Shown piece by piece: positions 1-6,753 of a stretch of 47,835 bases of DNA; the first letter of the stretch is position 1; the number at the start of each line of letters is the position of its first letter. The position numbers and the translations under genes are program-made. Under the pieces are notes generated by a model, which did not search any database, was not told the DNA's origin, and was given only the letters and a program-made list of their open reading frames with translations. This DNA is from Actinomycetes bacterium (GTDB lineage Bacteria > Actinomycetota > Thermoleophilia > BMS3ABIN01), in NCBI GenBank assembly GCA_021790115.1, contig JAJYIM010000012.1, positions 1 to 47,835 of the forward strand, read 5' to 3'.

Positions 1-278
1 GTCGACCCCTCCAGCTCCGCCAGCGCCCGCCGGCGCTCGGCCCGCTCGATCATGTAGGCGCCATAAAAGCCGGAAATCCCGATCGCAAAAGAAGCTGTCA
101 GCACCAGGGTGATGACCGAGCCGCCGTTTCTGATCTGGCCGAAGTAGCTGCCAACCAGCACGCCCAGGATGGTGAGGGCGCCGTCAAATGCGTTGAGGGC
201 AAAGTAACGGCGTGCTATTTCGCCGACGCGGGCAATGCGGTGGTACTCGCGAAGAGTGCGGATACTGGGAAGCTTCAA
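1..278 (-). CDS. VIT1/CCC1-like (TIGR00267-type) membrane protein, N-terminal part
   Basis: The gene runs off the left edge, so only about 92 N-terminal residues are visible; it is too short for the ORF track. The translated segment reads RRYFALNAFDGALTILGV and then a second hydrophobic stretch, which resembles the first helices of VIT1/CCC1-like proteins (metal transport family; TIGR00267 subfamily in prokaryotes). An in-frame TGA just upstream limits the start to the TTG at 278, which has an AAAAAAGGGGG purine tract 13 nt before it. It follows the DUF211 gene by about 20 nt. DUF211 and TIGR00267 genes being neighbours in archaea and some bacteria is from my recollection. Substrate cannot be told from this fragment. 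Confidence 0.62.
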   Translation of the reverse strand, partial: MKLPSIRTLREYHRIARVGEIARRYFALNAFDGALTILGVLVGSYFGQIRNGGSVITLVLTASFAIGISGFYGAYMIERAERRRALAELEGS

Positions 279-300
279 GGAGAGGGAGATGCCCCCTTTT

Positions 301-609
301 TTATCTCATCCAGCGTGCCGAGGCGTCCTGCGGAGTATTTGCTTCCTCAATCAGCTCACGGCCGGTCGAGACCTTGTCGATGCTGTGAATGCTGCCACCG
401 CTTTCCTGGATCACGGCCGCAACTTCATCGAAGTTGATGTGGGATCCTTCCAAAGTGATCTTAATTGTTTCCACTTTGCTGTCAATCTCGTTCAGGACCA
501 CATCGGTTCCTTCCACACCTTCCAGATCACCCAGCTTGACAGCCAGGTCCAGAATCGTAGGTTGGTGAGGTTTAAGCACGTCTAAGACTAGCCTCCGTAC
601 TTTACTCAA
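301..609 (-). CDS. DUF211 family protein
   Basis: Small soluble protein of about 102 aa matching the DUF211 family pattern: RRLVLDVLKPHQPTILDLA at the N-terminus, then VKITLEGSHINFDEV and GGSIHSIDKV. The family has a ferredoxin-like fold and no established biochemical role. The open frame extends to a TTG at 645, but that codon has no Shine-Dalgarno sequence. The TTG at 609 places the family's usual N-terminus (just before VRRLVLDV) at the start and has TGGAG upstream, so I use 609. The VIT1/CCC1-like gene follows immediately, suggesting a two-gene unit in which DUF211 could sense or regulate the transporter; that is inference. Confidence 0.8.
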   Translation of the reverse strand: MSKVRRLVLDVLKPHQPTILDLAVKLGDLEGVEGTDVVLNEIDSKVETIKITLEGSHINFDEVAAVIQESGGSIHSIDKVSTGRELIEEANTPQDASARWMR

Positions 610-699
610 TGATGTTTCACGCTCCAGTAAATTGTTTGATAACAACCTAATAATATCAAAGTGGCTTTGCCCAGTCAGCCTGCCGCCGGGGAGACAGCG

Positions 700-1536
700 T
701 CAGCTTTGGCCTGCGTTTTTTATCTCCTGGTCCTGGTAATAATCGAACACTTTTTCAAGCGCCTGCTCGCCTTCCTGCTGTGCTTTTTCAATTTCCCGGC
801 TTTTTTCGGGAAAAGCCTGCTTAAACTCATTCTCCAGTTCCACTACCCGGCGGACAAGTGACTGCATGGCGTCGGCCACCGGGTCGGGAAGATGCGTCCA
901 GTCGATGTCTGCCGCTCCCACCTTGCGGCCGCGCTCTCTGACCGGACGTCCCGGATTGCCAACGACAGTGGAGTCTGCCGGAACGTCATGGATGACGATG
1001 CTGCCGGCGCCGATTTTGGCATTTTTCCCGACGGTGACTGCCCCCAGAACCTTGGCGCCGGCGCCGACGGTCACCCCGTCCATAAGTGTGGGATGGCGTT
1101 TGCCCGTTTCCTTGCCTGTGCCTCCCAGCGTTACCCCTTGGTAAAGGGTGACGTTGTCGCCAACTTCAGTTGTCTCGCCAATTACGACTCCGGCGCCGTG
1201 GTCAATGAAAAACCCGTCGCCGATGCGCGCCGCCGGATGAATCTCGATCCCGGTCACAAAGCGGTTGAACTGTGAGATCAGGCGCGGCGCAAGCGGCAGT
1301 TCCTGCTCATAGAGAAAATGGGCCATCCGGTGCAGCAAAATGGCATGCAGGCCGGAATAGCAGGTCAGGGCCTCGAACAAGTTTGCCGCGGCCGGATCCC
1401 GTTCACGAATCGCTTCAACATCGCTGCCGATTGCTTTTAAGGTGCGGCCCAGGCCGCCTTCCCGGTTTAACAGCAGGTAGGCGCCACCGCCGGCGGCGGT
1501 AGTCAGCAAAGCCGCGGATTTTTTTAAAAAACTCAT
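700..1536 (-). CDS. cysE: Serine O-acetyltransferase CysE
   Basis: Transfers acetyl from acetyl-CoA to serine, giving O-acetylserine for cysteine synthase. The 278-aa product has the N-terminal helical SAT domain and then a left-handed beta-helix from hexapeptide repeats (about residues 95-200), including IDHGAGVVIGE with the expected catalytic His near 113 and QGVTLGGTGK in the CoA/substrate loop. Two atypical additions are visible: a hydrophobic Gly/Leu-rich stretch at residues 9-24 that could be a membrane anchor, and a charged helical tail after residue 230 (ELENEFKQAFPEKSREIEKAQQ). The start ATG has only a weak ribosome site. It lies near, but not in, the cysK operon, and its product would feed CysK. 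Confidence 0.93.
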   Translation of the reverse strand: MSFLKKSAALLTTAAGGGAYLLLNREGGLGRTLKAIGSDVEAIRERDPAAANLFEALTCYSGLHAILLHRMAHFLYEQELPLAPRLISQFNRFVTGIEIHPAARIGDGFFIDHGAGVVIGETTEVGDNVTLYQGVTLGGTGKETGKRHPTLMDGVTVGAGAKVLGAVTVGKNAKIGAGSIVIHDVPADSTVVGNPGRPVRERGRKVGAADIDWTHLPDPVADAMQSLVRRVVELENEFKQAFPEKSREIEKAQQEGEQALEKVFDYYQDQEIKNAGQS

Positions 1537-1587
1537 GTTAACGCTTCAGGGTTGATTGCTTCATGTTGCCAAGGGCTCGCCACACGA

Positions 1588-1628
1588 AGAATCTATCTCA
1601 AAAGGCTGTTCGTAGCGAGATAGATTCT
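1588..1628. repeat. Dispersed palindromic repeat, short copy
   Basis: Perfect 12-bp inverted repeat AGAATCTATCTC / GAGATAGATTCT with a 17-nt loop containing AAAAGGCTGTTCG. It has the same end sequences as the copies at 4686, 9910 and 18984. It lies upstream of both cysE and the NIL gene, in intergenic DNA. Confidence 0.8.
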
Positions 1629-1657
1629 AAATAGCAATTGAATGGCCGTCATTGCCT

Positions 1658-1686
1658 TTGATCTTTATTTGAATTCCGTTTAGTAT
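1658..1686 (+). promoter_or_regulatory. Candidate sigma-70 promoter for the NIL-domain gene
   Basis: TTGATC and TAGTAT separated by 17 nt, about 70 nt before the NIL gene start. Moderate match to consensus; seen in sequence only. Confidence 0.4.
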
Positions 1687-1757
1687 CTACCTGTATCTAA
1701 TATTAACATACCCGCAGTGGCGGCAAGCGGCCCGCCGCGAGGAGGTGCGGCCCGGAA

Positions 1758-1994
1758 ATGAAAACCCAGCGGCTGGAGTTAACCTTTCCCGAGCACTTGA
1801 TAAAAAAGCCAATTATCTATCAATTGGTAAAAGAGGATAACGTTGTGCCAAACATCAGGCGCGCCAGTGTCGATGAGAATTTCGGCTGGATGGTCCTCGA
1901 GCTTAGCGGTGAAGAGTCCGAGCTGGAATCGGCGATTAAGCATTTGCAGCAGCTGGGCATTGAGGTCGAATATCTGGAATCGTTTGTTGAATAA
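1758..1994 (+). CDS. Stand-alone NIL domain protein
   Basis: A 78-aa protein that is essentially one NIL domain: LTFPEHLIKKPIIYQLVKE, then the NIRRASVDENFGWMVLELSG core and the final ELESAIKHLQQLGIEVE helix-strand. NIL domains are best known at the C-terminus of methionine ABC ATPases (MetN), where they bind methionine, and fused to ferredoxins in anaerobic sulfur assimilation. Here there is neither partner domain. GGAGGTG lies 10 nt before the ATG. It sits on the plus strand between two minus-strand sulfur genes, so a role in methionine or sulfur sensing or transfer is plausible but inferred from domain and context alone. Confidence 0.85.
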   Translation: MKTQRLELTFPEHLIKKPIIYQLVKEDNVVPNIRRASVDENFGWMVLELSGEESELESAIKHLQQLGIEVEYLESFVE

Positions 1995-2028
1995 AAGCAA
2001 TCCGCAGGGGGCGCGGCGTGCTGCGCAG

Positions 2029-2886
2029 TTAGGAATCGATGATTTCCAGGGCATCGTTCATACTGCCACTTCTGAACCCTTCCAGATCGAGAGCGATATA
2101 GGTATAACCAAGCTTTTTTAACCGGTCGACAACCTGTTGCCGCCCCTCGGAAGACACAAGCCGGGCCAGCTCTTCCACGGGGATTTCAATGCGGGCGACG
2201 GCGCCGTGATCCCTGACCCGCAGTTGTTTGAAGCCCAGGCTTCTCATAAACTCCTCCGCCTGCCCAACACGCGCCAGGGCTGCAGGTGTCAAGCGGGTGC
2301 CGTAAGGAAACCGCGAAGACAGGCAGGCCTGAGCCGGCTTCTCCCAATTCTCCAGCCCCAGATGGCGGGCCAGCAGGCGCACCTGCTGCTTGCCGGCTTC
2401 AATCCGGGCCAGCGGATGGATCACACCGGCTTCATCGCTTGCCTTGATGCCGGGGCGAAAATCGCCGAGGTCGTCTGCATTGACACCGTCGGCGATATGT
2501 GCCAAGCCTTTTTCCTGGGCAAGGAGGCGCACCTTACGCCACAGTTCCGACTTGCAGTGATAGCAGCGGTCGGGTCCGTTGGCGGCAAAACCGGGATCAT
2601 CCAGTTCTCTGGTTTGGATTATTGCCAGCCGGATGCCGAGCTGCGCCGCCAGGCGGCGGGATTCGTCCAGCTCCCGGGCCGGCAGTGTTTCTGATTGCGC
2701 CGTTACTGCCAGGGTTTTTTCCCGTCCCAGGACCTGCGCCGCTGCTGCCGCCACCACGGTTGAGTCAACCCCGCCGGAAAATCCGACTGCAATGCTTTCC
2801 AGCGGTTTGATAACGTCAAACAGATTTTTTAGCAAAGCGGCGCCATTTCGAGACGTGGAACTCTTATCTGCCGGCAATCCTGCCAT
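2029..2886 (-). CDS. larE: LarE-type ATP-dependent sacrificial sulfur transferase
   Basis: PP-loop ATPase of the LarE family. LarE adenylates the carboxylates of the nickel-pincer precursor and inserts sulfur, from its own cysteine in some members and via a [4Fe-4S] cluster in others. The ATP-pyrophosphatase loop AVGFSGGVDSTVVAAAA is near residue 40, followed by CYHCKSELW and QACLSSRFPYGTRL, so three cysteines lie at family-typical positions. About 285 aa, normal for the family. I chose the ATG at 2886, 11 nt after the JAMM gene stop; a TTG at 2910 is also possible and would overlap that gene. No larB, larC or larA is visible, and its place at the end of a sulfur-carrier operon suggests another sulfur-insertion job. 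Confidence 0.87.
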   Translation of the reverse strand: MAGLPADKSSTSRNGAALLKNLFDVIKPLESIAVGFSGGVDSTVVAAAAAQVLGREKTLAVTAQSETLPARELDESRRLAAQLGIRLAIIQTRELDDPGFAANGPDRCYHCKSELWRKVRLLAQEKGLAHIADGVNADDLGDFRPGIKASDEAGVIHPLARIEAGKQQVRLLARHLGLENWEKPAQACLSSRFPYGTRLTPAALARVGQAEEFMRSLGFKQLRVRDHGAVARIEIPVEELARLVSSEGRQQVVDRLKKLGYTYIALDLEGFRSGSMNDALEIIDS

Positions 2887-2896
2887 TGTGCGGCTG

Positions 2897-3310
2897 CTAT
2901 TTGTCCACAATCGTTATACCTGTTTCTGCAACGTTCCCGTCCAAAATTTTAAAAACGCGGCTATCGGCCTTATTATCCATCAGCGATACGATCAGATAAA
3001 GGGAGTCGGGATAAAAGGCAAGCTCGCAGTCGCTGGCCGATGGATAGGCGGGGGAGTGGGGGTGAGAGTGGAAAATTGCCACCAGTTCCAGGCCCTCCTG
3101 CTCAATCTGGTCAAAGACACGGAACTGCTCCCGGGAATCCATCTGGTAAAAAGTTGAGCTGGCGGCCGCATTTAGCATGGTAAAAACCCGGCGCACTGTA
3201 CCGTCAGCGTCGCCCGCCAGGATGCCGCACGCTTCTTCAGGGTCGCAGGCCCGGGCATGCTCCAGGACGGCTCCAAGCTGGGCCCGGCTAAGCCGCAGGG
3301 AAGTTGGCAT
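2897..3310 (-). CDS. JAMM/MPN+ metallopeptidase (Mec/QbsD-like)
   Basis: Zinc peptidase of the Mov34/MPN+ (M67) family, 137 aa, single domain. The JAMM signature is complete: the glutamate in PEEACGILAG (near residue 26), and HSHPHSPAYPSASD giving H-x-H-x7-S-x2-D. Characterised relatives near ThiS-like carriers either release cysteine from the carrier (Mec acting on CysO-Cys) or trim residues after the GG of the carrier (QbsD on QbsE). Both fit here because the carrier two genes upstream ends GGGNV. Its ATG overlaps the TGA of the E1 gene, so the two are translationally coupled. Activity is strongly supported; the exact reaction is inferred. Confidence 0.9.
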   Translation of the reverse strand: MPTSLRLSRAQLGAVLEHARACDPEEACGILAGDADGTVRRVFTMLNAAASSTFYQMDSREQFRVFDQIEQEGLELVAIFHSHPHSPAYPSASDCELAFYPDSLYLIVSLMDNKADSRVFKILDGNVAETGITIVDK

Positions 3311-4125
3311 CAGGTCTTCGGCGCCTGGGTTTTGCAGGCGTAAGTGTATTCAACCAGCTCGGTAATTGATGGCTTCTTGCCGCATACCGGGCAGTCGGGA
3401 TTGCGTTTTGCTTTTACCTCATGAAAGCGCAGTTCCTCGGCGTCGAACTGAAGCAGGCGGTTATACAGCGGCTTGCCGATCCCCGTCAGGATCTTCAGCA
3501 CTTCCGTAGCCTGCAGAGTCCCCACCACGCCGGCGACCGCGCCTAACACTCCTGCTTCGGCGCAGCTGGGCACGGTGCCGGGAGGGGGTGGCTCCTCAAA
3601 AACACAGCGGTAGCAGGCTGTCTCGCCGCCGCGGATGCTCATAATCAGCCCCATAAAACGGAGAATGCCTCCTTCAATCAGGGTCTTCTTTTTCATCACA
3701 CAGGCATCGTTCAGCAAGTAGCGGGTGGGGAAATTGTCAACGCCGTCAACGATAACGTCATATTTATCCAATATATCAAAAATATTTTCCTTGGTCAATC
3801 TTTGTTGATAAACATCTATTTCCACGTGGGGATTAATCCGCTGCATTGTCTCACTGGCGCTGGCAGCCTTGGCTTTGCCCACGTCGGGAGTGGCATGCAG
3901 CACCTGCCTTTGCAGGTTGGTGAGGTCGACAACATCATCTTCAATGACGCCAATGCGGCCCACGCCGGCCGCGGTCAGGTAAAGCAGCGCTGGCGAGCCC
4001 AGGCCGCCGGCGCCAATAACCAGCACGCTGGATTCCTTCAGTTTCTGCTGTCCGCTGCCGCCAACCTCGGGCAGGATAATGTGCCTTGAATAACGCTCTA
4101 TTTCCTCTTCAGAAAGATTAAACAT
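3310..4125 (-). CDS. moeB: MoeB/ThiF-family E1-like adenylyltransferase
   Basis: Activates a ubiquitin-fold sulfur carrier by adenylating its C-terminal glycine before thiocarboxylation. The 271-aa protein opens with EEEIERYSRHIILPEVGG, has the nucleotide motif VIGAGGLGSPALLYLTAAGVG, the D-x-V-x-x-x-N-x-x-R-Q pattern (DVVDLTNLQRQ), and the two zinc CxxC pairs CYRC and CPVC. There is no C-terminal rhodanese domain as in MoeZ, so sulfur must come from another donor; TusA in the same operon is a candidate. The track ORF begins 23 codons upstream, but the ATG at 4125 has GGGAGG five nt before it and matches the family start. It overlaps the carrier gene by 8 nt. Confidence 0.92.
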   Translation of the reverse strand: MFNLSEEEIERYSRHIILPEVGGSGQQKLKESSVLVIGAGGLGSPALLYLTAAGVGRIGVIEDDVVDLTNLQRQVLHATPDVGKAKAASASETMQRINPHVEIDVYQQRLTKENIFDILDKYDVIVDGVDNFPTRYLLNDACVMKKKTLIEGGILRFMGLIMSIRGGETACYRCVFEEPPPPGTVPSCAEAGVLGAVAGVVGTLQATEVLKILTGIGKPLYNRLLQFDAEELRFHEVKAKRNPDCPVCGKKPSITELVEYTYACKTQAPKT

Positions 4126-4405
4126 TTCCGCCTCCCATGAAGTAAAGAAAGTCAACCCTGTCGCCTTCGCACAGGGAGATATTTTCGAAATCACGCCGCA
4201 CCATAATTTGGCCGTTGATGCGAATGTTTACGTAGGCCGAATTTTCGCCCTGGGCTTCCAGCAAGGAGCGGACGTCCGGCGGGCCGGAGTAAGCTTGTTT
4301 TTTTCCCTGGACAATCAGATTAAGAGGCAAACCGGGCCGAGCCTGGCCACTTCCCAATTTTAACAATTCCGGACCCTTTCCTGAAATTTTGCCGCCGGCC
4401 GCCAT
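4118..4405 (-). CDS. ThiS/MoaD-like sulfur-carrier protein with capped C-terminus
   Basis: Beta-grasp carrier of 95 aa. Residues from about 28 onward form the ThiS-like domain (LPLNLIVQGKK ... NIRINGQIMVRRDFENISLCEGDRVDFLYFMGGGNV). ThiS, MoaD and CysO end in a free GG that is thiocarboxylated; here Asn-Val follows, so the glycines are not terminal. The reading is secure because the stop lies inside the start region of the downstream E1 gene, whose frame is also clear. The N-terminal 27 residues are extra and low complexity, so translation could begin further in. Sits between tusA and the E1 gene, with the JAMM peptidase after that. Likely carries sulfur for cysteine synthesis with CysK, as CysO does; inferred. 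Confidence 0.88.
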   Translation of the reverse strand: MAAGGKISGKGPELLKLGSGQARPGLPLNLIVQGKKQAYSGPPDVRSLLEAQGENSAYVNIRINGQIMVRRDFENISLCEGDRVDFLYFMGGGNV

Positions 4406-4419
4406 CAGCCGGCCCTGAG

Positions 4420-4659
4420 CTAGGCCTGCGCTTTTTTCACGTAAACTTCAACGTGATCCTGCCGGTCTTCAATCCTAAGCACCTGGTGCCCGTTGCTCCT
4501 CACCCACGCGGGTAGGTCGTTCTTGCTGACAGGATCGTCGATCATCACTTTGACGATGCCGCCGCCGCCAAGCTGTTCCAACGCGAGCGCCGTCTTAACC
4601 GACGGCATGGGACATTTCATCCCGCGGGCATCGAGCAGGTAATCTTCTTTTATGTCCAT
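4420..4659 (-). CDS. tusA: TusA-family sulfurtransferase
   Basis: Persulfide relay protein of about 79 aa. MDIKEDYLLDARGMKCPMP contains the CPxP signature, with the reactive cysteine at residue 16, followed by the usual amphipathic helix and the DDPVSKNDLPAWVRSNGHQV segment. The track ORF starts 15 codons earlier, but AAGGAGGG sits just before the ATG at 4659, and that start aligns with the family. It lies between cysK and the sulfur-carrier gene, so it could pass persulfide sulfur from a cysteine desulfurase to the E1/carrier pair. A second TusA domain occurs in this window fused to an Rrf2 regulator (16499-17230). Confidence 0.92.
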   Translation of the reverse strand: MDIKEDYLLDARGMKCPMPSVKTALALEQLGGGGIVKVMIDDPVSKNDLPAWVRSNGHQVLRIEDRQDHVEVYVKKAQA

Positions 4660-4685
4660 GATTGCCCTCCTTGCTGGACTTGCAC

Positions 4686-4739
4686 AATCTATCTCAAAAG
4701 GCATCTCTGCCGCGAACAGCCTTTTAAAATCGATTCTTA
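4686..4739. repeat. Dispersed palindromic repeat overlapping the cysK stop
   Basis: Left arm AATCTATCTCAAAAGGC and right arm GCCTTTTAAAATCGATTCTTAA, imperfectly complementary, with a 16-nt centre. The right end contains the stop codon of cysK (TTA on the plus strand at 4737-4739). It separates cysK from tusA. Confidence 0.75.
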
Positions 4740-5705
4740 ACGGGAAGATGACCTGGCGTCGCCAAACAGTTGGGTGGTCAGGTAACGCTCGCCCGTATCC
4801 GGCAAGACTGTAACAATCATTTTACCCTTACTTTCAGGGCGTTTGGCAAGTGAAAGCGCGGCAAAAGCGGCCGCCCCTGAGGAAATACCGCAGAGAATCC
4901 CTTCTTTTAGCGCCAATAGCCTGCTGGTCTCCTCGGCGTCTTCGTTGCTTACCTGGATAATTTCATCATAGATGCCGGTATTGAGAATGTCAGGAACAAA
5001 ATTGGCGCCTATCCCCTGAATCCGGTGCGGCCCGGGAGCGCCGCCGGAAAGTACCGGCGACGCCTCGGGCTCGACAGCCACTATGTATGCCGAAGGATTG
5101 CGCTCCTTTAAAATTTCTCCCACGCCGGTGATGGTGCCGCCCGTGCCGATTCCGGACACAAAAATGTCAACGGCGCCCTGGGTGTCGCGCCAGATTTCTT
5201 CGGCGGTGGTCTGACGGTGAATCTCCGGGTTGGCCGGATTGCTAAACTGTTGGGGCACGAAAGCATCGCCGTATGTTTCCACAAGCTCGTCGGCCTTCTC
5301 GACCGCGCCCCGCATTCCCCCGGGGCCGGGGGTAAGGACCAGCTCCGCCCCCAGGGCTTTCAGCAGGCCGCGGCGCTCGACGCTCATCGTCTCCGGCATT
5401 GTCAGCACCAGATGGTAACCCTTGGCGGCGCAGACCATGGCCAGCGCTATGCCGGTGTTGCCGCTGGTGGGCTCGATGATGGTTGTCTTACCCGGGACGA
5501 TTCTGCCCTCACGCTCTGCTGCTTCGATCATGGCTATGCCAATCCGGTCCTTGACACTGCCGCCGGGATTAAAGCTTTCCAGTTTTACCACCACCGAGGC
5601 GCCCAGGCCTTCATTTAGCCGGCGCAAACGCACCATCGGCGTATTGCCGATCAGCTCTATAATATTATTTGCGATCAATGTTGCTCCCGTCTCTACGGTG
5701 CTCAT
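4737..5705 (-). CDS. cysK: Cysteine synthase A
   Basis: PLP enzyme that replaces the acetyl group of O-acetylserine with sulfide, or with a sulfur carried on a protein thiocarboxylate. The 322-aa product has IGNTPMVRL, the PLP lysine in [10 protein letters not shown] (K52), the substrate loop [11 protein letters not shown], the phosphate-binding [11 protein letters not shown], and [13 protein letters not shown], typical of the CysK group rather than CysM. GGAGG lies before the ATG. It is the second gene after the Rrf2 regulator (40 nt gap) and leads the tusA/carrier/E1/JAMM/larE run, so both free sulfide and the carrier protein may serve as sulfur source. The stop codon lies within a dispersed repeat. 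Confidence 0.96.
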   Translation of the reverse strand: MSTVETGATLIANNIIELIGNTPMVRLRRLNEGLGASVVVKLESFNPGGSVKDRIGIAMIEAAEREGRIVPGKTTIIEPTSGNTGIALAMVCAAKGYHLVLTMPETMSVERRGLLKALGAELVLTPGPGGMRGAVEKADELVETYGDAFVPQQFSNPANPEIHRQTTAEEIWRDTQGAVDIFVSGIGTGGTITGVGEILKERNPSAYIVAVEPEASPVLSGGAPGPHRIQGIGANFVPDILNTGIYDEIIQVSNEDAEETSRLLALKEGILCGISSGAAAFAALSLAKRPESKGKMIVTVLPDTGERYLTTQLFGDARSSSR

Positions 5706-5726
5706 CGCGTTCCTCCAACCCTGTAG

Positions 5727-5755
5727 TTGACTTATTGCTCACTTTTAAATATAAT
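5727..5755 (+). promoter_or_regulatory. Consensus-like promoter antisense to the rrf2 gene
   Basis: TTGACT, a 17-nt spacer, then TATAAT, on the plus strand between cysK and rrf2. It would drive transcription through rrf2 in the antisense direction. The match to sigma-70 consensus is strong, but no plus-strand gene follows, and AT-rich intergenic DNA can produce such matches by chance. Confidence 0.4.
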
Positions 5756-6185
5756 ACATTTCCTTTGCTTGGTCCTGCAAGACGAGTTCCTTGTCAGCCA
5801 GGTCGGCGATGGTCGCACCGGCCAAAACGCCCTCCAGGCTGCTTTTGGCATCTGTCCAGACATCCCGCACGGCGCAGCGCTCAGCCTTGTCACAAGCGGC
5901 GCCAATCGTGCAGGCGGCGGGGGCAATATTACCGTCAAGAATTTCAATGACATCGAGAACGCTGACATCCTCGGGGAGCCGCTTGAAACTAAAGCCGCCG
6001 CGGACGCCGCGGTGGCTGTTTAGGATTCCTGCTTTGCGGAGACTAGAAAAAAGCTGCTCCAGAAACTGGAGGGGGATATCCCGCTTGGAAGCGATGTCAC
6101 CAATAGGAACCGGCAGGCCTTCGTTATGTTGCGCCAGCTCGACAAGGGCCCTGACAGCATACTTACTCTTGGCAGAAATGTTCAT
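5745..6185 (-). CDS. Rrf2-family regulator, IscR-like cysteines
   Basis: Winged-helix repressor of 146 aa (MNISAKSKYAVRALVELA, then PLQFLEQLFSSLRKAGILNSHRG as recognition helix and wing). Cysteines fall at residues 92, 98 and 104, the same positions as the [2Fe-2S] ligands of E. coli IscR; residue 107 is Arg instead of the IscR His. The location before cysK resembles CymR, the Bacillus cysteine regulator, but CymR lacks this cysteine trio. It may therefore report Fe-S or redox state to the cysteine operon. GGAG precedes the ATG, and a near-perfect sigma-70 promoter lies 50 nt upstream. Probably autoregulated, as is usual for the family. Confidence 0.9.
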   Translation of the reverse strand: MNISAKSKYAVRALVELAQHNEGLPVPIGDIASKRDIPLQFLEQLFSSLRKAGILNSHRGVRGGFSFKRLPEDVSVLDVIEILDGNIAPAACTIGAACDKAERCAVRDVWTDAKSSLEGVLAGATIADLADKELVLQDQAKEMYYI

Positions 6186-6236
6186 GTAAAATCTCCAGTT
6201 ATTTAGATAAGTATTATCAGCTTTAATGTAATGTGA

Positions 6237-6265
6237 ATTATATCCACTTGAATAAGACTTGTCAA
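6237..6265 (-). promoter_or_regulatory. Sigma-70 promoter of the rrf2-cysK operon
   Basis: On the minus strand TTGACA, a 17-nt spacer and TATAAT, a perfect consensus pair about 50 nt before the rrf2 ATG. It overlaps the region that must also hold the divergent archease promoter; TATAAT on the plus strand lies at 6274-6279, only 19 nt before the archease ATG. Binding of the Rrf2 protein here could affect both directions. Confidence 0.75.
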
Positions 6266-6297
6266 GCTTTATGTATAATGATAATTAATACCTGCAA

Positions 6298-6714
6298 ATG
6301 AAAACATTTGAAACAATTGAGCACACCGCGGATATAGGAGTGCGATCCTTTGGCGCCACCGAGGAAGAGGCGTTTGAGAATGCTGCCTTCGGCATGTTCA
6401 GCCTGCTTGCCGATCTGGAACTGGTAAGCGATGAAGTGGAATTTCCCGTGATTGTGGAGGGCGAAGACCGTGAGACGTTGCTGGTGGAGTGGCTCAATGA
6501 GCTGCTTTATATTTATGAAAGCCAGGGTGTGATTCTGAAAAAGTTTCACGTTAGCGTGCTTGAGGATACGCGCCTTGAGGGCAGCGCCTGGGGCGGCCAT
6601 ATTGATCCCGCCCGGCATGAGATCAGGACCGACATTAAGGCGGTCACCTATTATCAGTTGCAGGTAACCAGGACTGAAAAGGGATGGATAGCAGAAGTAA
6701 TCTTTGATGTATAG
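6298..6714 (+). CDS. Archease (RtcB cofactor)
   Basis: Archease-family protein, 138 aa (MKTFETIEHTADIGVRSFGATEEEAFENAAFGMF, ending WIAEVIFDV). Archease accelerates guanylylation of RtcB and allows multiple turnovers; the metal-binding acidic residues include Asp in HTADIG and the Asp near the C-terminus. The gene directly precedes rtcB (40 nt gap), the classic arrangement. There is no clear Shine-Dalgarno sequence, and a plus-strand TATAAT lies only 19 nt before the ATG, so the message may have a very short leader. Divergent from the rrf2-cysK operon, sharing its promoter region. Confidence 0.95.
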   Translation: MKTFETIEHTADIGVRSFGATEEEAFENAAFGMFSLLADLELVSDEVEFPVIVEGEDRETLLVEWLNELLYIYESQGVILKKFHVSVLEDTRLEGSAWGGHIDPARHEIRTDIKAVTYYQLQVTRTEKGWIAEVIFDV

Positions 6715-6753
6715 TTGTTTTGAAGCGCTGCCCGGGAAGCTCCAGAATGGAAA

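Noticed and set aside
2137-3157. Overlapping plus-strand ORFs of 185 and 192 aa
   Set aside because: Antisense shadows of larE and the JAMM gene.
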